From positions 1-64,000 of the forward strand of contig JANQBS010000044.1 of assembly GCA_033085395.1 (NCBI GenBank): DNA of 64,000 nucleotides, in the 5' to 3' direction. Source of the DNA: Xanthoparmelia taractica. Taxonomy: Eukaryota > Ascomycota > Lecanoromycetes > Lecanorales > Parmeliaceae. The position numbers and the translations under genes were made by a program. Positions 1 to 12,178 of this stretch are shown here, one piece after another (positions within the stretch are counted from its first letter, which is position 1; every line of letters begins with the position of its first letter). The notes beneath the pieces were generated by a model. That model searched no databases, was not told where the DNA came from, and was given only the letters and a program-made list of their open reading frames with translations.

Positions 1-2814
1 GTTATTCTATGGAGTTGAGTGCTACTTATGGTCCATGCCAAGCCATAATAGGGCTGAGATGCTGAATTCCAACACGGAAGGATTGCCTTGATCATACATT
101 CTTCAGGATCGACGGAGCTACCGAAACCTGTGATGCTGAGTCACAAAGCGCTTTTGACCCATCCCACTCAAGGGTCGGGCCTGCATGATTTCAATGCTCT
201 CCCATGGTATCACCTGTACGGTGTCTCAACCTCTCTCCAAGCCATGTGGATGCGGAAAACGGCACATCTGTACAACACCTCTCTGCCACTCACCGCAGAT
301 AATCTCATTACCGTTCTTGAAGTACTGCGGCCGCAAGCCGTGCACGTAGTACCGTACGCATTGGGGCTTATGGCCGAGAAGCAACAGGGTGTAAATGCGC
401 TAACAGATTGCAAAGTTGTGACTGCCGCAGGCTCCCGGACACCGGATGAGTTGGGGAATCGGCTAGTTAGGGAAGGCGTCAACTTAGGTATTGTTTTCGG
501 AACGTAAGTGCCATCTCTTGCTAGCCTTCCCGAACAGGCTAATCACAACCCAGTAGAGGCCGGTCTTGCTGATGATACCATGCGAAGAGAAAAGGGCGAC
601 GACACTTGGAACTACATCCGCATACACGCCAATATTAGGAAACACATATACATGAATCCACTGGGAGATAATTTGTATGAGTGCGTATACATGAAAGGCC
701 ATCCGGCATTGTCTGCTTCAAACTCAGACGATCCCGCGCCAGGTTCATAGCACTCTAAGGACATCTTCACTCTACACCTAAGCATCCTAGGTATTTGGAA
801 ATATGTTATTCGTATTGATGATCGTGTTACTTTGGTTAATGGCGAGAAAGTCCTGCCGCTGCCAATTGAAGGGCGTATGCGTGAAGACGAACTCGTCCGA
901 GAAGCTGCTGTGATTGGCGTTGATCAGCCTATACCAGGGCTTCTCATCTTCCGTGCAAAAAGAGCTGACTACATGTCTGACGAGGCTTATATCAATGCCA
1001 TTTGGCCCTCTGTTGCAGATGCCAATTCGCGCGCCGAAGCTTTCTCTCAGATTACCAGAGAAATGATCAGCCTGCTACCTTCCAACGTCGAGTACCCACA
1101 GACCGACAAGGGAAGCATCATCCGTGCCCAAGTGTAAGCTAAATTCAAAGACCAGATCAAAGAATTATACGCCAAGGTTGAGGCCAACGAAGGAGAGGGC
1201 TTAAAACTAGACGTTCCAGCTCTCGAGAACTATCTAATGACATCGTTCAGGGATACGATTGGAGTCCCACTAGAATCTCCCGCGACGGATTTCTTCACTG
1301 CTGGGATAGACAGCCTGAAGGCGATCCAGATGAGATGTATAACTGAGAAAAACCTTGATCTGGATGGAAAGAAACTGAGTCCGAATGTCGTCTACGAGAA
1401 AGCAAACGCAAAAGAGCCGGCTCGATACCTTTTTGCACTGCGCGAGGGAGAAGGGCTCCAGCAAGGGGACGAGTCTTCACTAATGAGACAGCTGATTGAC
1501 AAGTATTCCGGATTCCAGCAGCATCAATACCTGACTGGCGTTACTAAGGGTGACGTCTCGAAGCCCAAAAACCAAGCCGTGGTATGAAAGTCCTTCTCCG
1601 ATTTCCAAAGATATTCTAATGTGGACACAGATAATCACGGGAGCTACTGGCTCGATTGGGGCCCACACTTTGGCACAATTGACTGCTAACAGTGAGATCG
1701 GGAAGATGTACTGTCTGGTCCGAGACGCAGAGCCTCTGCAGCGAGTTCTAGACTCTTTGAAGGAGCGACATCTAGAACTTCCAGAAGCCAGCAAAGTCAA
1801 GATAATTACACTTGCATGTGACCTCAGCTAGCCGGGATTTAGCCTTGACGCATCAATGCTAGCACAGATGAAGGATGAGGTTTCTTTAGTCATCCATATC
1901 GCTTGACCTGTCAACTTCAACATTCATCTGCAGAGCTTTGAGCCTCGTATCGCAGGGCTCTACAATCTACTCCGGTTTTGCCTCTCCGTCCACCGGCCTG
2001 AGCCAGCTCGAATGCTTTTTTGTTCCTCCATCTCCACCGCCTTGAACATGCCATATCCAGCCTCCATTCCCGAGGCGCCGATTGCGGACTTCACTCACGT
2101 CTTGCAGATGGGCTATGCGCGCTCAAAATTGGTGGGTGAGCACATTGTTTGTAATGCGGCTCGTGCTGGCGCTCGGAGCTACGTTCTGCGTATTGGACAA
2201 ATTGTAGGTGACACAGCGAAAGGAGCGTGGAACGACAAAGAATTTGTGCCATTGATGGTCCGATCAGCCCTGACGCTCAAGGCCTTACCCACTTTGCGAG
2301 AAGTATGCTTTCCCTTTGATGCATCATTTGCACATTCTTCACGCATTATTAAAATGGTCGCAGCGTTGCTCTTGGCTTCCAGTTGACACTCTCGCAACTG
2401 CAATACTCGAGCTCCCCGGAACACCCACCACGTCATCTACACCCCTCGGCTCCGATATTAGGGACCCTTCCATCTTTTACAATATAGTCAACCTGCATGT
2501 ATTCTCATGGGAGGATTTCCTCAGTGAGCTTCATGCAGGCGGTCTTGAGCTTAGCCCCGTGTCGTTCAACAATTGGCTTCAGATGCTGCAGAAGAGCGCG
2601 GCACAGGGTGAGGAGATCCACAATCCAGCGGTGAAGCTGATCGAGTACTTCGAGAAGAGTTATGGGGTTTGTAGAGGGCTTCGAGCGTAAAGATATAACT
2701 TTCGAGACTACGGCAGCGCAAAGGGACAGTGCAGCGTTGAGGTCAGCGCCGAAGATGATCGATGCTGGTCATGTGAGGATGGTCTTGGCTTCTTGGTTGC
2801 AGCGATGGAATTAA
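1..2814 (+). pseudogene. NRPS-like adenylation-carrier-reductase gene, broken, 5' end outside window
   Basis: The order is that of fungal NRPS-like reductases, which activate a carboxylic acid as AMP ester, load it on a carrier and reduce it off with NAD(P)H. Adenylation: core-3 motif SSGSTELPKPV near 97-135 (the usual G after GST is E), then KGHPALSASNSDDP and VNGEKVLPLP up to about 1137. Carrier: FFTAGIDSLKAIQM near 1291-1332, with the Ser that would take phosphopantetheine. Reductase: TGATGSIGAHTL near 1636-1672, later CSWLPVDTLA after a clean intron at 2303-2363 and WLQRWN before TAA 2812-2814. Damage: a frame change near 85; TAG at 748-750 where the family has an aromatic residue before HSKD; a frame slip at the intron 504-553; TAA near 1135; TAG 1829-1831; TGA 1904-1906 where HIAWPVNF is expected; and a slip near 2664. 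Several look like C:G to T:A changes. Family confident; substrate unknown. Confidence 0.85.
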
Positions 2815-3561
2815 GACCAGTTTTGGGAATGATAAGGCATGAGGCAGTGACACTAGCCAGCTACCATTACAGTAAGTCAACTTGGAGGATTAGAGGAAGG
2901 CTAGGCGTCCAAAGCTCCAGACAGAATGCGTTGGTCGTCCGATGAGTCTTGAGTACGGAAAGCTCAGACCAAGACCTTTTCGCCACTTTGGCAAAACGCC
3001 TTGACCTGCGATTGCCTCGACCAAATCAACACATCATGGCATTAGTGAAGCACGATGACAAGGATCCTTGGGCATTGACTCTCCAACGGGTCGAAGATGG
3101 TGAAGTGTACTAGATAGATAGATATATAGATAGATACCTAATCCGTAGTTGTGAAGAAAGATGAGATGAATATCATAGCCCATCTTTCAGCGGGTAGATC
3201 CAAGCCGTTACCCAGGAGCCAGGCTATGGGGTTTGAAAGCATCCTTCCCCTTCCCGCACCGCGAGCGGGAATGCCTAGCAAATAGATCCGTCGTTCTTCA
3301 GTTGTGTTTGGTGAGTGATGTGATGTAGCGCTCAAGCACAGAAAATGACCACTGACCTGTCGGATCAAGACAAGGGGGAAGGTGCAGTAATGCTACAATA
3401 TAATTAAGTGAGCAGCACATTACTCTTCTGAATTCTAAGCCGAATTTTAGCCAGCGGGGGCTCCCCGGCTACGAACCTTTTATACCCCCGCCTGTGCCAC
3501 CCCACCAAAACCCCCGGTTTACATTCCTCGCCAACTTCTTCTCATCTAGACCATCACAACC
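2815..3561. other. intergenic, no gene seen
   Basis: No coding region is recognised. It carries a short GATA-type microsatellite (about 3111-3136) and, just before the next gene, a TATA-like stretch at 3479-3484 in a C-rich context that may serve the lactonase promoter. Confidence 0.5.
3111..3136. repeat. GATA microsatellite
   Basis: Imperfect tandem GATA units: tagatagatagatata followed by tagatagata. It lies between the broken reductase gene and the lactonase gene. Confidence 0.8.
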
Positions 3562-4347
3562 ATGGGCAAGCAACCAAATCTTTATTCATTTGGCGACATC
3601 GATAGCTTAGCCAAATCCCTGCGAAGATATGTTCTTCAGTGTCAAAGCGCTGCTTTTGAACGCCATGACGCCTTCAAGGTCGCCGTATCGGGTGGCTCCC
3701 TGCCTAAAACTCTCACAAAAGCCCTGCTTGCCCGAGATGATGAAGAGGGCAAAGTAGATTTCCCCAAATGGGAAGTCTTCTTCGCAGACGAACGGGCTGT
3801 TCCGCTCGACCATGAAGACAGCAATTACAAGCTACTCAAAGACGAGTTGTTGGACAAAATACCAGAGAGCATGGGCAAGCCCACAGTCCATCCAATCGAC
3901 GTTCAGTATATGGACGATGTGCAAGAGATGGCCGACCAGTATCAAGACGCGCTTATGAAGTCCTTTGCAGCCAAAGACAGCGTCAAGATCCCAATCTTCG
4001 ACCTCCTCCTACTGGGCTGCGGACCCGACGGACATACATGCTCCCTCTTCCCTAATCATGAAATCTTGCGAGAATCAGATGCATGGGTTGCACCCGTCGA
4101 AGACAGCCCGAAGCCACCAAAGAAGAGAATCACGCTAACCTTACCGGTTGTGGTGGGAGGGATCAAGATAGCCTTCGTGGCAACAGGTGATGGCAAGAGG
4201 GAGATCTTGAGTAAGATTTTCGATACGGAGGAGGGAAGGAGCCTCCCATGCGGCCTGGTCAACGAAGGTGGGGCCGACAAGGTGTCATGGTTTACGGACC
4301 ATGGAGCTGTTCAGGGGGTTGGTTTCCCCAGGAGAGGAAGCTTGTAG
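3562..4347 (+). CDS. 6-phosphogluconolactonase
   Basis: A 261-residue single-exon protein of the SOL/DevB family. It hydrolyses 6-phosphoglucono-delta-lactone to 6-phosphogluconate, the second step of the oxidative pentose phosphate pathway, in the cytosol. Seen in the sequence: AVSGGSLPKTL (about 41-51) for the phosphate-binding loop, FFADERAVPLDHEDSNY (about 73-89), the family signature LLLLGCGPDGHTCSLFP (about 146-162), KRITLTLP and the C-terminal SWFTDH...FPRRGSL typical of fungal members. The length is normal. The start has a good context (cacaaccatgg) and a TATA-like stretch lies about 80 bases upstream. No intron and no defects are visible. Confidence 0.95.
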   Translation: MGKQPNLYSFGDIDSLAKSLRRYVLQCQSAAFERHDAFKVAVSGGSLPKTLTKALLARDDEEGKVDFPKWEVFFADERAVPLDHEDSNYKLLKDELLDKIPESMGKPTVHPIDVQYMDDVQEMADQYQDALMKSFAAKDSVKIPIFDLLLLGCGPDGHTCSLFPNHEILRESDAWVAPVEDSPKPPKKRITLTLPVVVGGIKIAFVATGDGKREILSKIFDTEEGRSLPCGLVNEGGADKVSWFTDHGAVQGVGFPRRGSL

Positions 4348-6315
4348 GGAACCCCGGCCGCTATCCACCCGGGCTTCCAAACGTGTGGAACCAACTTCAA
4401 CGATTAGAGGTCGTCTACAGTATTTCTAGAATGCGGAGCAAGGCGTTCTTGGTGTTGACACAGTATATATGTGTCCATAAATACTGAACTTCCAAGCGTG
4501 AAACCCATATGGTTCCAAGTGTCTAGGTATATTGCCGATTGTCGTACGTGCTCCTTTCTCCTTTGCTCAAAAATGTCTCTATATTGGTTCTATGTCCAGC
4601 CAGATTGGGATGTTTTTGCCTGCTGGGACTCATCTGCATTTCCTCGTCCATACTCGAAAATTCGCCAACTCACTCTCCATGACTCGACATCGCTCGTGCT
4701 GAGGATTGCTCATTCTACTCGCCCTATTAAGGTCAAGATTCTGCATCTCGCGGAGCAGAGCGGAATTTGAGAGGTTGGTTTCTGCAGCCTTGCGTTTTGG
4801 GTGTTCCCTTTGTGATGCACGACTTGAACAAGCCGAACTGCCGAGGGTTCGTACATGAGAGAGATACCGATACTTAGTCATCACTAATCCGGCTCTGAGA
4901 GGTCAATTTCTATCGCAGGATCCTTGTCTTTCAACCACCTCCAAGCTTTAGCTCTTTCATTCATCTCCACCAACGGGTCCCAAACTTCTCACGGTCGCTC
5001 ACCGCCATTCATGCTCTGCCAATGACTGATGCAAGCTATCTATCATGGTCAAAACTGCATATGGCCCGGCAATGGAGTGCGGACCGCAGCATGGTTGGCT
5101 TATGGAGAAATCATGGAGTTCCGCCTTCCCCGGATTGAGAGTCAGGAAACGCACATGAAAAGTTTCTCGGGAGCAGCTCTACGTTGGTAGGTATCCCCAA
5201 GTATTGCTGTGGCCCCGCTGTCACTATTTGTTAAGGCCTCCATCAAGCATCAAATGATCACATTACAGCTTAATCCGGAGATCAACCTCTGCATTGAGCA
5301 CACGGACAAATTGAGCAGACCGGTTTCCGGTTGTTGCCTCAGATTTCTATCAAGGTCCAGTTTGTAGTTTAAAGGCTTTGGCGTGCATTAGGTGTGCTAC
5401 CCAAGAGTCCGGGACACACTGAATTTGTCCGAGGCGAAAGGCATTCGAGACATATGCCACGCTTGAGGTATTTCTCTGTGTCCAGCAGAATCGAGTAGCT
5501 GATGCCAGTATGGGAGCCTTGAAGACTTTTCTTCATATATACTGTGATCCTCGGGTGGTTGTTCTGACAGCACAAATTTGTTTCTACACTCTTAGCTTGG
5601 AACGTTCCCATTCGGCTTGGAATCATTCGCAGCATCTACATGGAGGAGCAGCCTCTATCCTCTATCTTCGTTGGCGTCGTTGTGTCCTTTTGACCAAACT
5701 CGAGCTTTCCAGGGCTTACGTTAACAATCAAGGTGGGGGGGCAAGTGTTTCGTTGAGCCCCTGCGTCCCTTTCGGAAGATTCGTACTTGCAGCGATACCC
5801 ACGAAAAACACCTCGAATGGTTCCTAAGCATTGGGGTCGTAGGGTGTAAGACTAAGCCAGCCATGCTTTCCCACGTTTCCCACGAATATCTCCTGTCCAG
5901 TCCTCGACAGGAGTTCTTGTCCTGATCAGATCAGTGTCTTGGAGGCTCATTTGGCTGACACTTAATGCCTTAGATCTCACCTACTTGTCTCAAATCATCT
6001 TCTCATAGGGGCTTGTGAAAAGATTCTTGAGATCATTCTATCTTGTGTGAACGCCGTCCATTTTCACAAACTTCAACACTGCTCCAGGATACCAGTCCTG
6101 GTCACGAGGTTTATTGTCATTTCTTGAACGATTAGTCGTGAAGAGCTTTTCGTTGACTGTACCTGGTGTCTAGGACTTTCTACTATTCTCGCAAAATCAA
6201 TGTCTCTTGGTCATCAACTGTCGCCCTCTTGATCCGCATTGACGACCAGACGCCGAGCACAGCGTTGGTGGGGTGGACGCCGATCTAAAAGAAACGTCAA
6301 ACTCTCGTACCCAGA
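4348..6315. other. gene-free stretch of about 2 kb
   Basis: Short open frames occur on both strands, but none has a recognisable motif, consistent codon use or a credible splice pattern. No inverted or tandem repeat stands out. It probably holds the 3' UTR of the lactonase and the promoter of the RRM gene. Confidence 0.4.
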
Positions 6316-7676
6316 ATGGTGAGAACTCTTGGGGATCAAACAAACAGTGCGATACATAGCATATTATTAAGTTCCGTGGGTACAAGTTGTTGCTCTGATT
6401 ACAGTACTGTTACTGATCGCTGTGCTATGATACAGTTACCCCCGAAGCTCCGCGAGCTTTCAGCGAAACGAATTTGGAGACCAGTTAGAGATGAGATCCG
6501 TAGGCTCGCCCTTATGCACAAACTCGCAGATATCCCTGTCAATGTTGAAATATGTTTTGGCCATGGAGATCTGTTCGCAAGTTGTGAGTTTAAACATCGA
6601 GACGATGCTCGCGAATTATTCAGTGTGTATTTCGAAGGCCTTTGGTTTTCCAGCGTTGCTAATAGTGTTGGATAGAATTGATCCGAGGCCACGTGTTCGA
6701 GGGCTATGCACTACAAGCATGGTTATGCGAACACGGCCAAAACGGGACTAAGTACCTTGATGGGCCTAAAGATCGAGTTAGGGGAGGTATCCTTCTACCT
6801 AATCTTATAGCATCGCCCGACCTAAGCATCTCCCAGTCACGAATTTTTGGAGGACCGTTCAGACCACGAACAAATCAGGCTGAAACCCCAACTCACAACA
6901 TGGTTGCACATCGGCCCGGACGGGATTCCAATATCTCTCATGACCGGGTTCTCCCACAGCGCCTTCCAGCTGCTAGCATTCCAATGCAGAGCTCTTTCAA
7001 CAGTGTCGATGCAGTACTAAGACATCATACCTCTCCATACACAACAAATCTGAACCCATACCATAAGCCTCTAGGAAATCTCTTACCGTATGTAGGCGAT
7101 GCAGGCGAAGAACCAGACTTGTCCAGGGCGCTGCACAAGACACCCGAGCTTTCTTCCTCATCAAGAACCTCGAGTGTATCGGCTATTCCAGACGCATACT
7201 TACCAGCCAGGAGCTTCGGCTGTGGCCCCTCCCAATTCACGAATCACAACTCCAGTATCTCAAGTTCATCAAGCGGGTATACGCCTTCAAGCTCACGCAA
7301 CCAATCTGGGTCTTCACACGCGTTCCAAGATAGGGCAAGCGGCGAAGCCTATAAAGTAATCATTCGGAATGTCCCAGCCGGGGTGACACACGAGGACCTT
7401 AGCGAGCGGCTAGAGCAAAAGATGCCGTATGTGCAGCATGAGATGCCCAAGCAGGGCGATATCAACAAATGGTCGGTTGAATTTTCCAGAGAGGATGATG
7501 CCGAGAGAGCGAAGGAACGACTGCATAACCTTGATTTCGAGGGACGGAAGTTGAAGGTGCACGTGAGCAATGGCGCTCGTCGACGACAAATCAACAGTGG
7601 CAGTTCAACCAGCAGTGCGGCCTCTTCATCATTGACCTCAGGGCCGACCATCATTGACGGTTCTGTCACAGGCTAG
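6316..7676 (+). CDS. RNA-binding protein with C-terminal RRM
   Basis: Proposed exons are 6316-6622 and 6676-7676 (435 residues). The 53-nt intron (GTGTGT..GATAG, branch gctaat) joins DDARELF to KLIRGHVFEGYALQ in frame. A second intron, 6319-6435, is possible because ATG is followed at once by GTGAGA and ..ATACAG; it keeps the frame, so the N-terminus is uncertain. The C-terminal RRM (about residues 325-400) shows YKVIIRNVPAGVTHEDLSERL for beta1-alpha1 and KWSVEFSREDDAERAKERL for the RNP1 strand and helix 2. The first 140 residues read weakly like a second, degenerate RRM (VEICFGHGDLFASCEF). The middle is Ser-rich and disordered. A role in RNA binding is inferred; the specific function is unknown. 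Confidence 0.7.
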
Positions 7677-8247
7677 CCTTTGTCTGTTTTCTGGTCACTG
7701 GCAGTTCACTCCACTCTTCAATCTTGTTAATGGCGCTTCTTTGCAAGAATGGGAACAAATAGAACTACATTTGCATTCAAAGACCACCTAATTCAAGTGT
7801 TTGGATTACGCTGCAACTGACTTTCTTCCAGTGACTTTGCCGCGTGAGCGTCCGCTTTTGTCACTCAGTGATCCATCAATGTGCGCTGGCAGAGTGACCC
7901 AGTGGTGCAGAGAAGCCAAGTTTGACCGAGAGAAAGATCAACCACACGCCTGCTTCTCTAGCCAGCCAGGACTGAGAACGTAGCTCCACAGCCGAAATGG
8001 ACCACCACGAGTCGACAATTCCAGAATCTAGACACAAGTTCCCCTTACCCCGTCAACGCCTTGAAACTCTACCCACATACGCAGTGAGCCCAGAAATGCA
8101 ATAGACTGTGCCTCCCATACCCGTACCCTGTAGATAGTATACAGCCCACATACACACACACACAAACACACAATACTCCACGCTCCCACCACACCACATC
8201 ACAGCTCCTCCTTCTCCTTCTCCTTCTCCTTCTCGCCATGTTGCCTT
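7677..8247. other. intergenic between convergent genes
   Basis: This should be the 3' regions of the RRM gene and of DPM2, which face each other. It holds a CA microsatellite (about 8151-8172) and a TTCTCC repeat (about 8204-8238). No gene is seen. Confidence 0.5.
8151..8238. repeat. CA and TTCTCC microsatellites
   Basis: Two simple repeats lie close together: acacacacacacaaacacaca at about 8151-8172, and tandem CTCCTT units at about 8204-8238. They sit just past the DPM2 stop codon, in its likely 3' UTR. Confidence 0.85.
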
Positions 8248-8697
8248 TCACGCTTTCTTCTTCCCCGCCTCCGCCGCCCTCGCCTTCGCTGCCTTTTTCC
8301 GATTACTCCGTATCATAACCACGCTCAGGAAGCTGCCTACGACTGCCGACGCGAGTAGGATGAGGATGACGGGTATGCGGATGGCCCAGACGCGGGGCGG
8401 GAAGAAGTCATGGAGGGGGTGGCCTTGGTCGACGAAGGGCTAGGGAGGGGGGAGGAGGTGTTAGCGGACGCTTGTAAGGGAAGGTTGGTGGGTGGATGGA
8501 TGGAAAGCAAGAAGCGGAGATGATGGTCGTTTGATATTTGAGCGGGGGCGTACCATGAGGAGAGTCCATGTGGTGTAGTAGAGGAAGACTGTAGTCGCTA
8601 CTATGAGCATTGCTAGCCCGACTAGTCTGTCAAGCTGGGGGGAAAGAAGTCAGCGAGTCAGGCGTTTGAGTTTGGGTTGAGAAGGGTTTCGAACCAT
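8248..8697 (-). CDS. DPM2: dolichol-phosphate mannosyltransferase regulatory subunit DPM2
   Basis: A small three-exon gene: ATG alone at 8697-8695, then 8634-8554 and 8439-8248, giving 91 residues. Introns are 60 nt (GTTCGA..CAG) and 114 nt (GTACGC..CTAG). The protein starts MLDRLVGLAMLIVATTVFLY and has two membrane helices (about 5-25 and 50-70) joined by a short lumenal loop with PFVDQGHPLHDFFPPR. It ends in a Lys/Ala-rich cytosolic tail, as in fungal DPM2. DPM2 stabilises the ER dolichol-phosphate-mannose synthase complex, which supplies mannose for N-glycans, O-mannosylation and GPI anchors. The length fits the family. An ATG-only first exon is odd but is the only way seen to reach the conserved LDRLVG start. 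The gene is divergent from CWC22. Confidence 0.85.
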
Positions 8698-8978
8698 GGT
8701 GTGGTTTGTGAATGAATGTGTAATATCCAGCAATGGTGAAAGAATGACCTCGTATACTATGTCAAAGTTGAATGGAGCTGTTGGAATTGTTTTCGAGTTT
8801 TGGGCCAGCAAAGTGAATTTCAATGTTCCATAAGGCTGAGTCGCCGCTAGTGTTTTTTGACCTCCAGCTCATGTTCATTTTCAAGACTCACATTCAACCA
8901 CCAAGACCAATATGGCTCACTAATCAACTTCAAATCAGGCCTTCTCGCCATCTCTCACTATACGCCCAAGGGACCACC
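8698..8978. promoter_or_regulatory. shared divergent promoter region DPM2/CWC22
   Basis: The two start codons are 281 bases apart and point away from each other, so this stretch must hold both promoters and 5' UTRs. No clear TATA box is seen. An in-frame ATG for CWC22 at 8823 falls inside it, and if used would extend that protein by 52 residues. Confidence 0.5.
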
Positions 8979-11278
8979 ATGATGCTCTCAGCAGTCCGCC
9001 TCCCCACTCCTCCCCCACAAGAAGTCCACCCAGTATCCTACAACCCCCGCAAACGCTCCCCGCCATCCCGCTCACCCTCCCCCGTCCGTCGTCGTTCACC
9101 ACCTCGCAACGGGTTCGGCGGAGGCTCCGTCCTAAAAGATGGCGGCCCAAAATTTGCCGATGACCGCGAGCGCCATCTCACAGAGCGCCTGCGGCAACGT
9201 GCTGCAGAACCCGTGGACTCGAAACCCCTGACCGCGGAGGACAAGCAGGAGCTGGCGAAGAAGGAGTATAACAAGCTACTCAGCGCTCGCTCTGGGGGCA
9301 CCTACGTACCGCCTGCGCGGCTGCGGGCGTTGCAGAGTCAGGTTACGGATAAGGCCAGTAAAGAGTACCAGCGTATGGCGTGGGAGGCGCTGAAGAAGAG
9401 CATCAATGGGCTAGTCAACAAGGTTAATGTTGGGAACATAAAAAACATTGTGCCAGAGCTCTTTGGAGAGAACCTTGTACGTGGAAAAGGTAGATTTCTC
9501 TCAGATGTGATTCCCTAATACCTCGGAGACAGTGTATTGACCTCGTCACAGGGTTGTTTTGCAGAAGTATCCAACGCTCTCAGGCCCAAGCGCTTCCATT
9601 CTCTGCGGTGTACGCGGCAATGGTAGCCATAGTAAACACAAAGCTCCCTCAGGTTGGCGAGCTGCTAGTGAAACGTCTAATCGTACAATTTAAGAAAGCT
9701 TTCAAAAGGAACGATAAGCCGGTTTTGCTAGCTTCGACAACGTTTTTGGCACAGCTTACGAATGTGCAGGTCTGTCACGAGATGATAGCGGCGCAGATCC
9801 TTTTGTTGTTGCTTCACCATCCGACAGACGACTCAGTGGAAATTGCAGTCAACCTGACTCGGGAATGTGGTCAGCATCTCGAAGAAATGAATCCTGCAAT
9901 TGCCAACGCGATATTCGACCAGTTCCGGCACATACTAAACGACTCAGACATTGAGACCCGCACACAGTATATGATAGAGGTCCTTTTCCAAGTTCGCAAG
10001 GACAAATACAAGAACAATGTCAGCGTTCCTGAAGAATTGGACTTAGTGGAGGAGGAGGATCAAATCACTCATCGAATTTGTCTAGACGATGAATTGGATG
10101 TCGAGGACGGCCTTAATATCTTTAAATACGATGCCGAATTTGAAGAACACGAAGAAGCATATAGGAAGCTCAAATCCGAGATTCTTGGGGAAGCTGATGG
10201 GGAAGACGATGGCGACGAGTATGAAAGCGGTTCTGAGTCTGACAGCGGCCCAGAGGAAACCGCAGAACGTGAGTTGGAAATCAAGGATCAGACAAATACG
10301 GACCTAGTCAACCTCCGCAGAACGATATATTTAACAATCATGAGCTCCATTGATTTTGAAGAAGCCTGTCACAAGCTCATGAAGATTACTCTACCAGCCG
10401 GGCAAGAATCCGAGCTTCCTAGTATGATCGTGGAATGTTGCAGTCAAGAGAAAACCTACTCCAAGTTCTTCGGTCTTTTGGGGGAACGATTTGCGAAGCT
10501 CAATCGCCTTTGGGCCACTGAATTCGAGGCAAGCTTTGAGCATTATTTCAGTACCATTCATCGCTTCGAGACAAATAGGCTGCGCAACATTGCTCGATTT
10601 TGGGGCCACATGCTCTCAAGCGACGCCACCGGATGGCACGTCCTGTCTATCATTCACCTAAACGAAGAGGAAACCACCAGCAGTAGTCGCATATTTATCA
10701 AGATTCTGATTCAGGATTTGGCTGAAGCTCTCGGCATGGCGAAACTCCAAACCCGCCTCAAGGATCCTCTCCAAAGCTCTTACTTCGAAGGCTTATTTCC
10801 GCTGGACAACCCTCGTAACACACGTTTCTCTATCAACTACTTCACTAGCATTGGTATGGGTGGATTGACAGAGGAGATGAGGGAGCATCTAAAGAAAGCT
10901 CCCAAGCCTGCCGCGGTGATAGCGCCTCCGGAACCAGACTCAGACTCAGAGAGCTCAGTATCCAGCTACTCTTCATACTCGTCGTATACTACGTCTTCGC
11001 GGTCGAGATCACGCTCACCGTCGCGCTCGCGTACAGCACGGCGCCGTCAATTCTCCTTAAGCCGCTCTCGAACACCTTCACGAAGGGACTTCGGCAGGGG
11101 TAGAGAGCGACAAACACCGCCGAGACGAAGCAGAGGCCGAGCCAGGTCCATCACACCTTCGGATGTTTCTCGTTCACCATCGCCTAGAAGGGAGCGCAGA
11201 AGGCGAAGCCCTTCATACTCGTCTCGCAGCCGCACACCACCTCCTAGATCAGGCCGTCGCCGTCGAAGCTACAGTTAA
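8979..11278 (+). CDS. CWC22: pre-mRNA-splicing factor CWC22
   Basis: Exons are 8979-9489 and 9552-11278 (745 residues). The 62-nt intron (GTAGAT..CACAG) joins ENLVRGK to GLFCRSIQ, restoring the conserved ENLxRGxGLFCRS stretch. Order: a disordered N-terminus with RS/SP repeats; a MIF4G domain (about 100-300, including AAMVAIVNTKLPQVGELL); an acidic linker (DGEDDGDEYESGSESDSG); an MA3 domain (about 400-510, LRRTIYLTIMSSIDFEEAC); then a C-terminal Arg/Ser-rich tail (about 640-745). CWC22 joins the spliceosome before the first catalytic step and escorts Prp2; in animals it also delivers eIF4A3 for exon-junction complexes. I chose the ATG at 8979 (MMLSAVRLPTPPP) because the 52 residues gained from 8823 look unlike the family. 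Confidence 0.93.
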
Positions 11279-12178
11279 AGGGGAATGGGCCGAGAATGAA
11301 GGATCGACAGGGTTTCCTGATTGGAGGCGTGGAAGGACCTATGAGATGTGATGTTTTAGAGTCGCTCTCCCCAAAAAGGAACAAGTCTTATGTACCTTAT
11401 TCTACAAGTTGCAGATAATACCCGCGGAAAGAGCAGATGGACACGGCATTCGTTGCTAGGGCGCAACCCTGAGTATGACCCCCACCAAGAAGCGCCTAGA
11501 CTGGTCTCAACCCCTCAAAGAGCTACTTGTACACCCGTCAGACTTCTAGACCTCCTTGTATTGTAGTAAAAGACTTGCAGATCACGGTGTCGTATTGGCG
11601 GTACAAGTTGTTGTTCGTATGTTCCTTAATCAGGCCCACCACTAAGGTATTCAATTCCAGCTCCTACACGCCGGAAACAGTGTTGCAAGCTCCGGGAGCT
11701 GCGACAACTTCCCCCACCACCCCTCTTTGCTTGCATATAAACCACTATTTTGCTTGCGAGTGAATCAGGTGACACCAGTCGTCACGTTTATTACTGTCAC
11801 CAGCTCCGTCCAGGCGCCAACTTTTTCGGTCACCTGCATCTGCTATATAGAGTATCTCCTGGTGAGAACGACTCTTCATTTGGGAGCTGATACGCAGCGC
11901 AAACATACGCATCTCGTATTCTGAAGCCATCTCCTACAAATTGAATGCCCCCATCGTCAGACCAAGCGTCAAGCCAACAGCAGCCGGCTGCCGAGATCGG
12001 TTCTTTCTATCAAGAAGAAGCTTCAAGAAGGCGCTCGCCGAGTCGCAGAGGCCCGAGAAAGAGTCGGAAGAAAAATGAGACTGGTGGAGAGAACGCGGAG
12101 AGGTCGTCCTGGGGTTTGCCCCAAGAGTTGTAAGTCAAGATCGATTGAAGACAGTACGCAGAGCGGGTTTTGCCAAAC
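11279..12178. other. intergenic, possible upstream exon of the WD40 gene
   Basis: No separate gene is seen. An open frame from ATG 11945 (MPPSSDQASSQQQPAAEIG...) runs to a strong donor, GTAAGT, at 12130. It could be the first exon of the following gene, but the only in-phase acceptor I found (at 12213) is a weak GAG. Confidence 0.4.

Noticed and set aside
4348..6315. Possible decayed transposon in the gap after the lactonase gene
   Set aside because: No terminal repeats, no AT-rich shift and no transposase-like frame could be seen.
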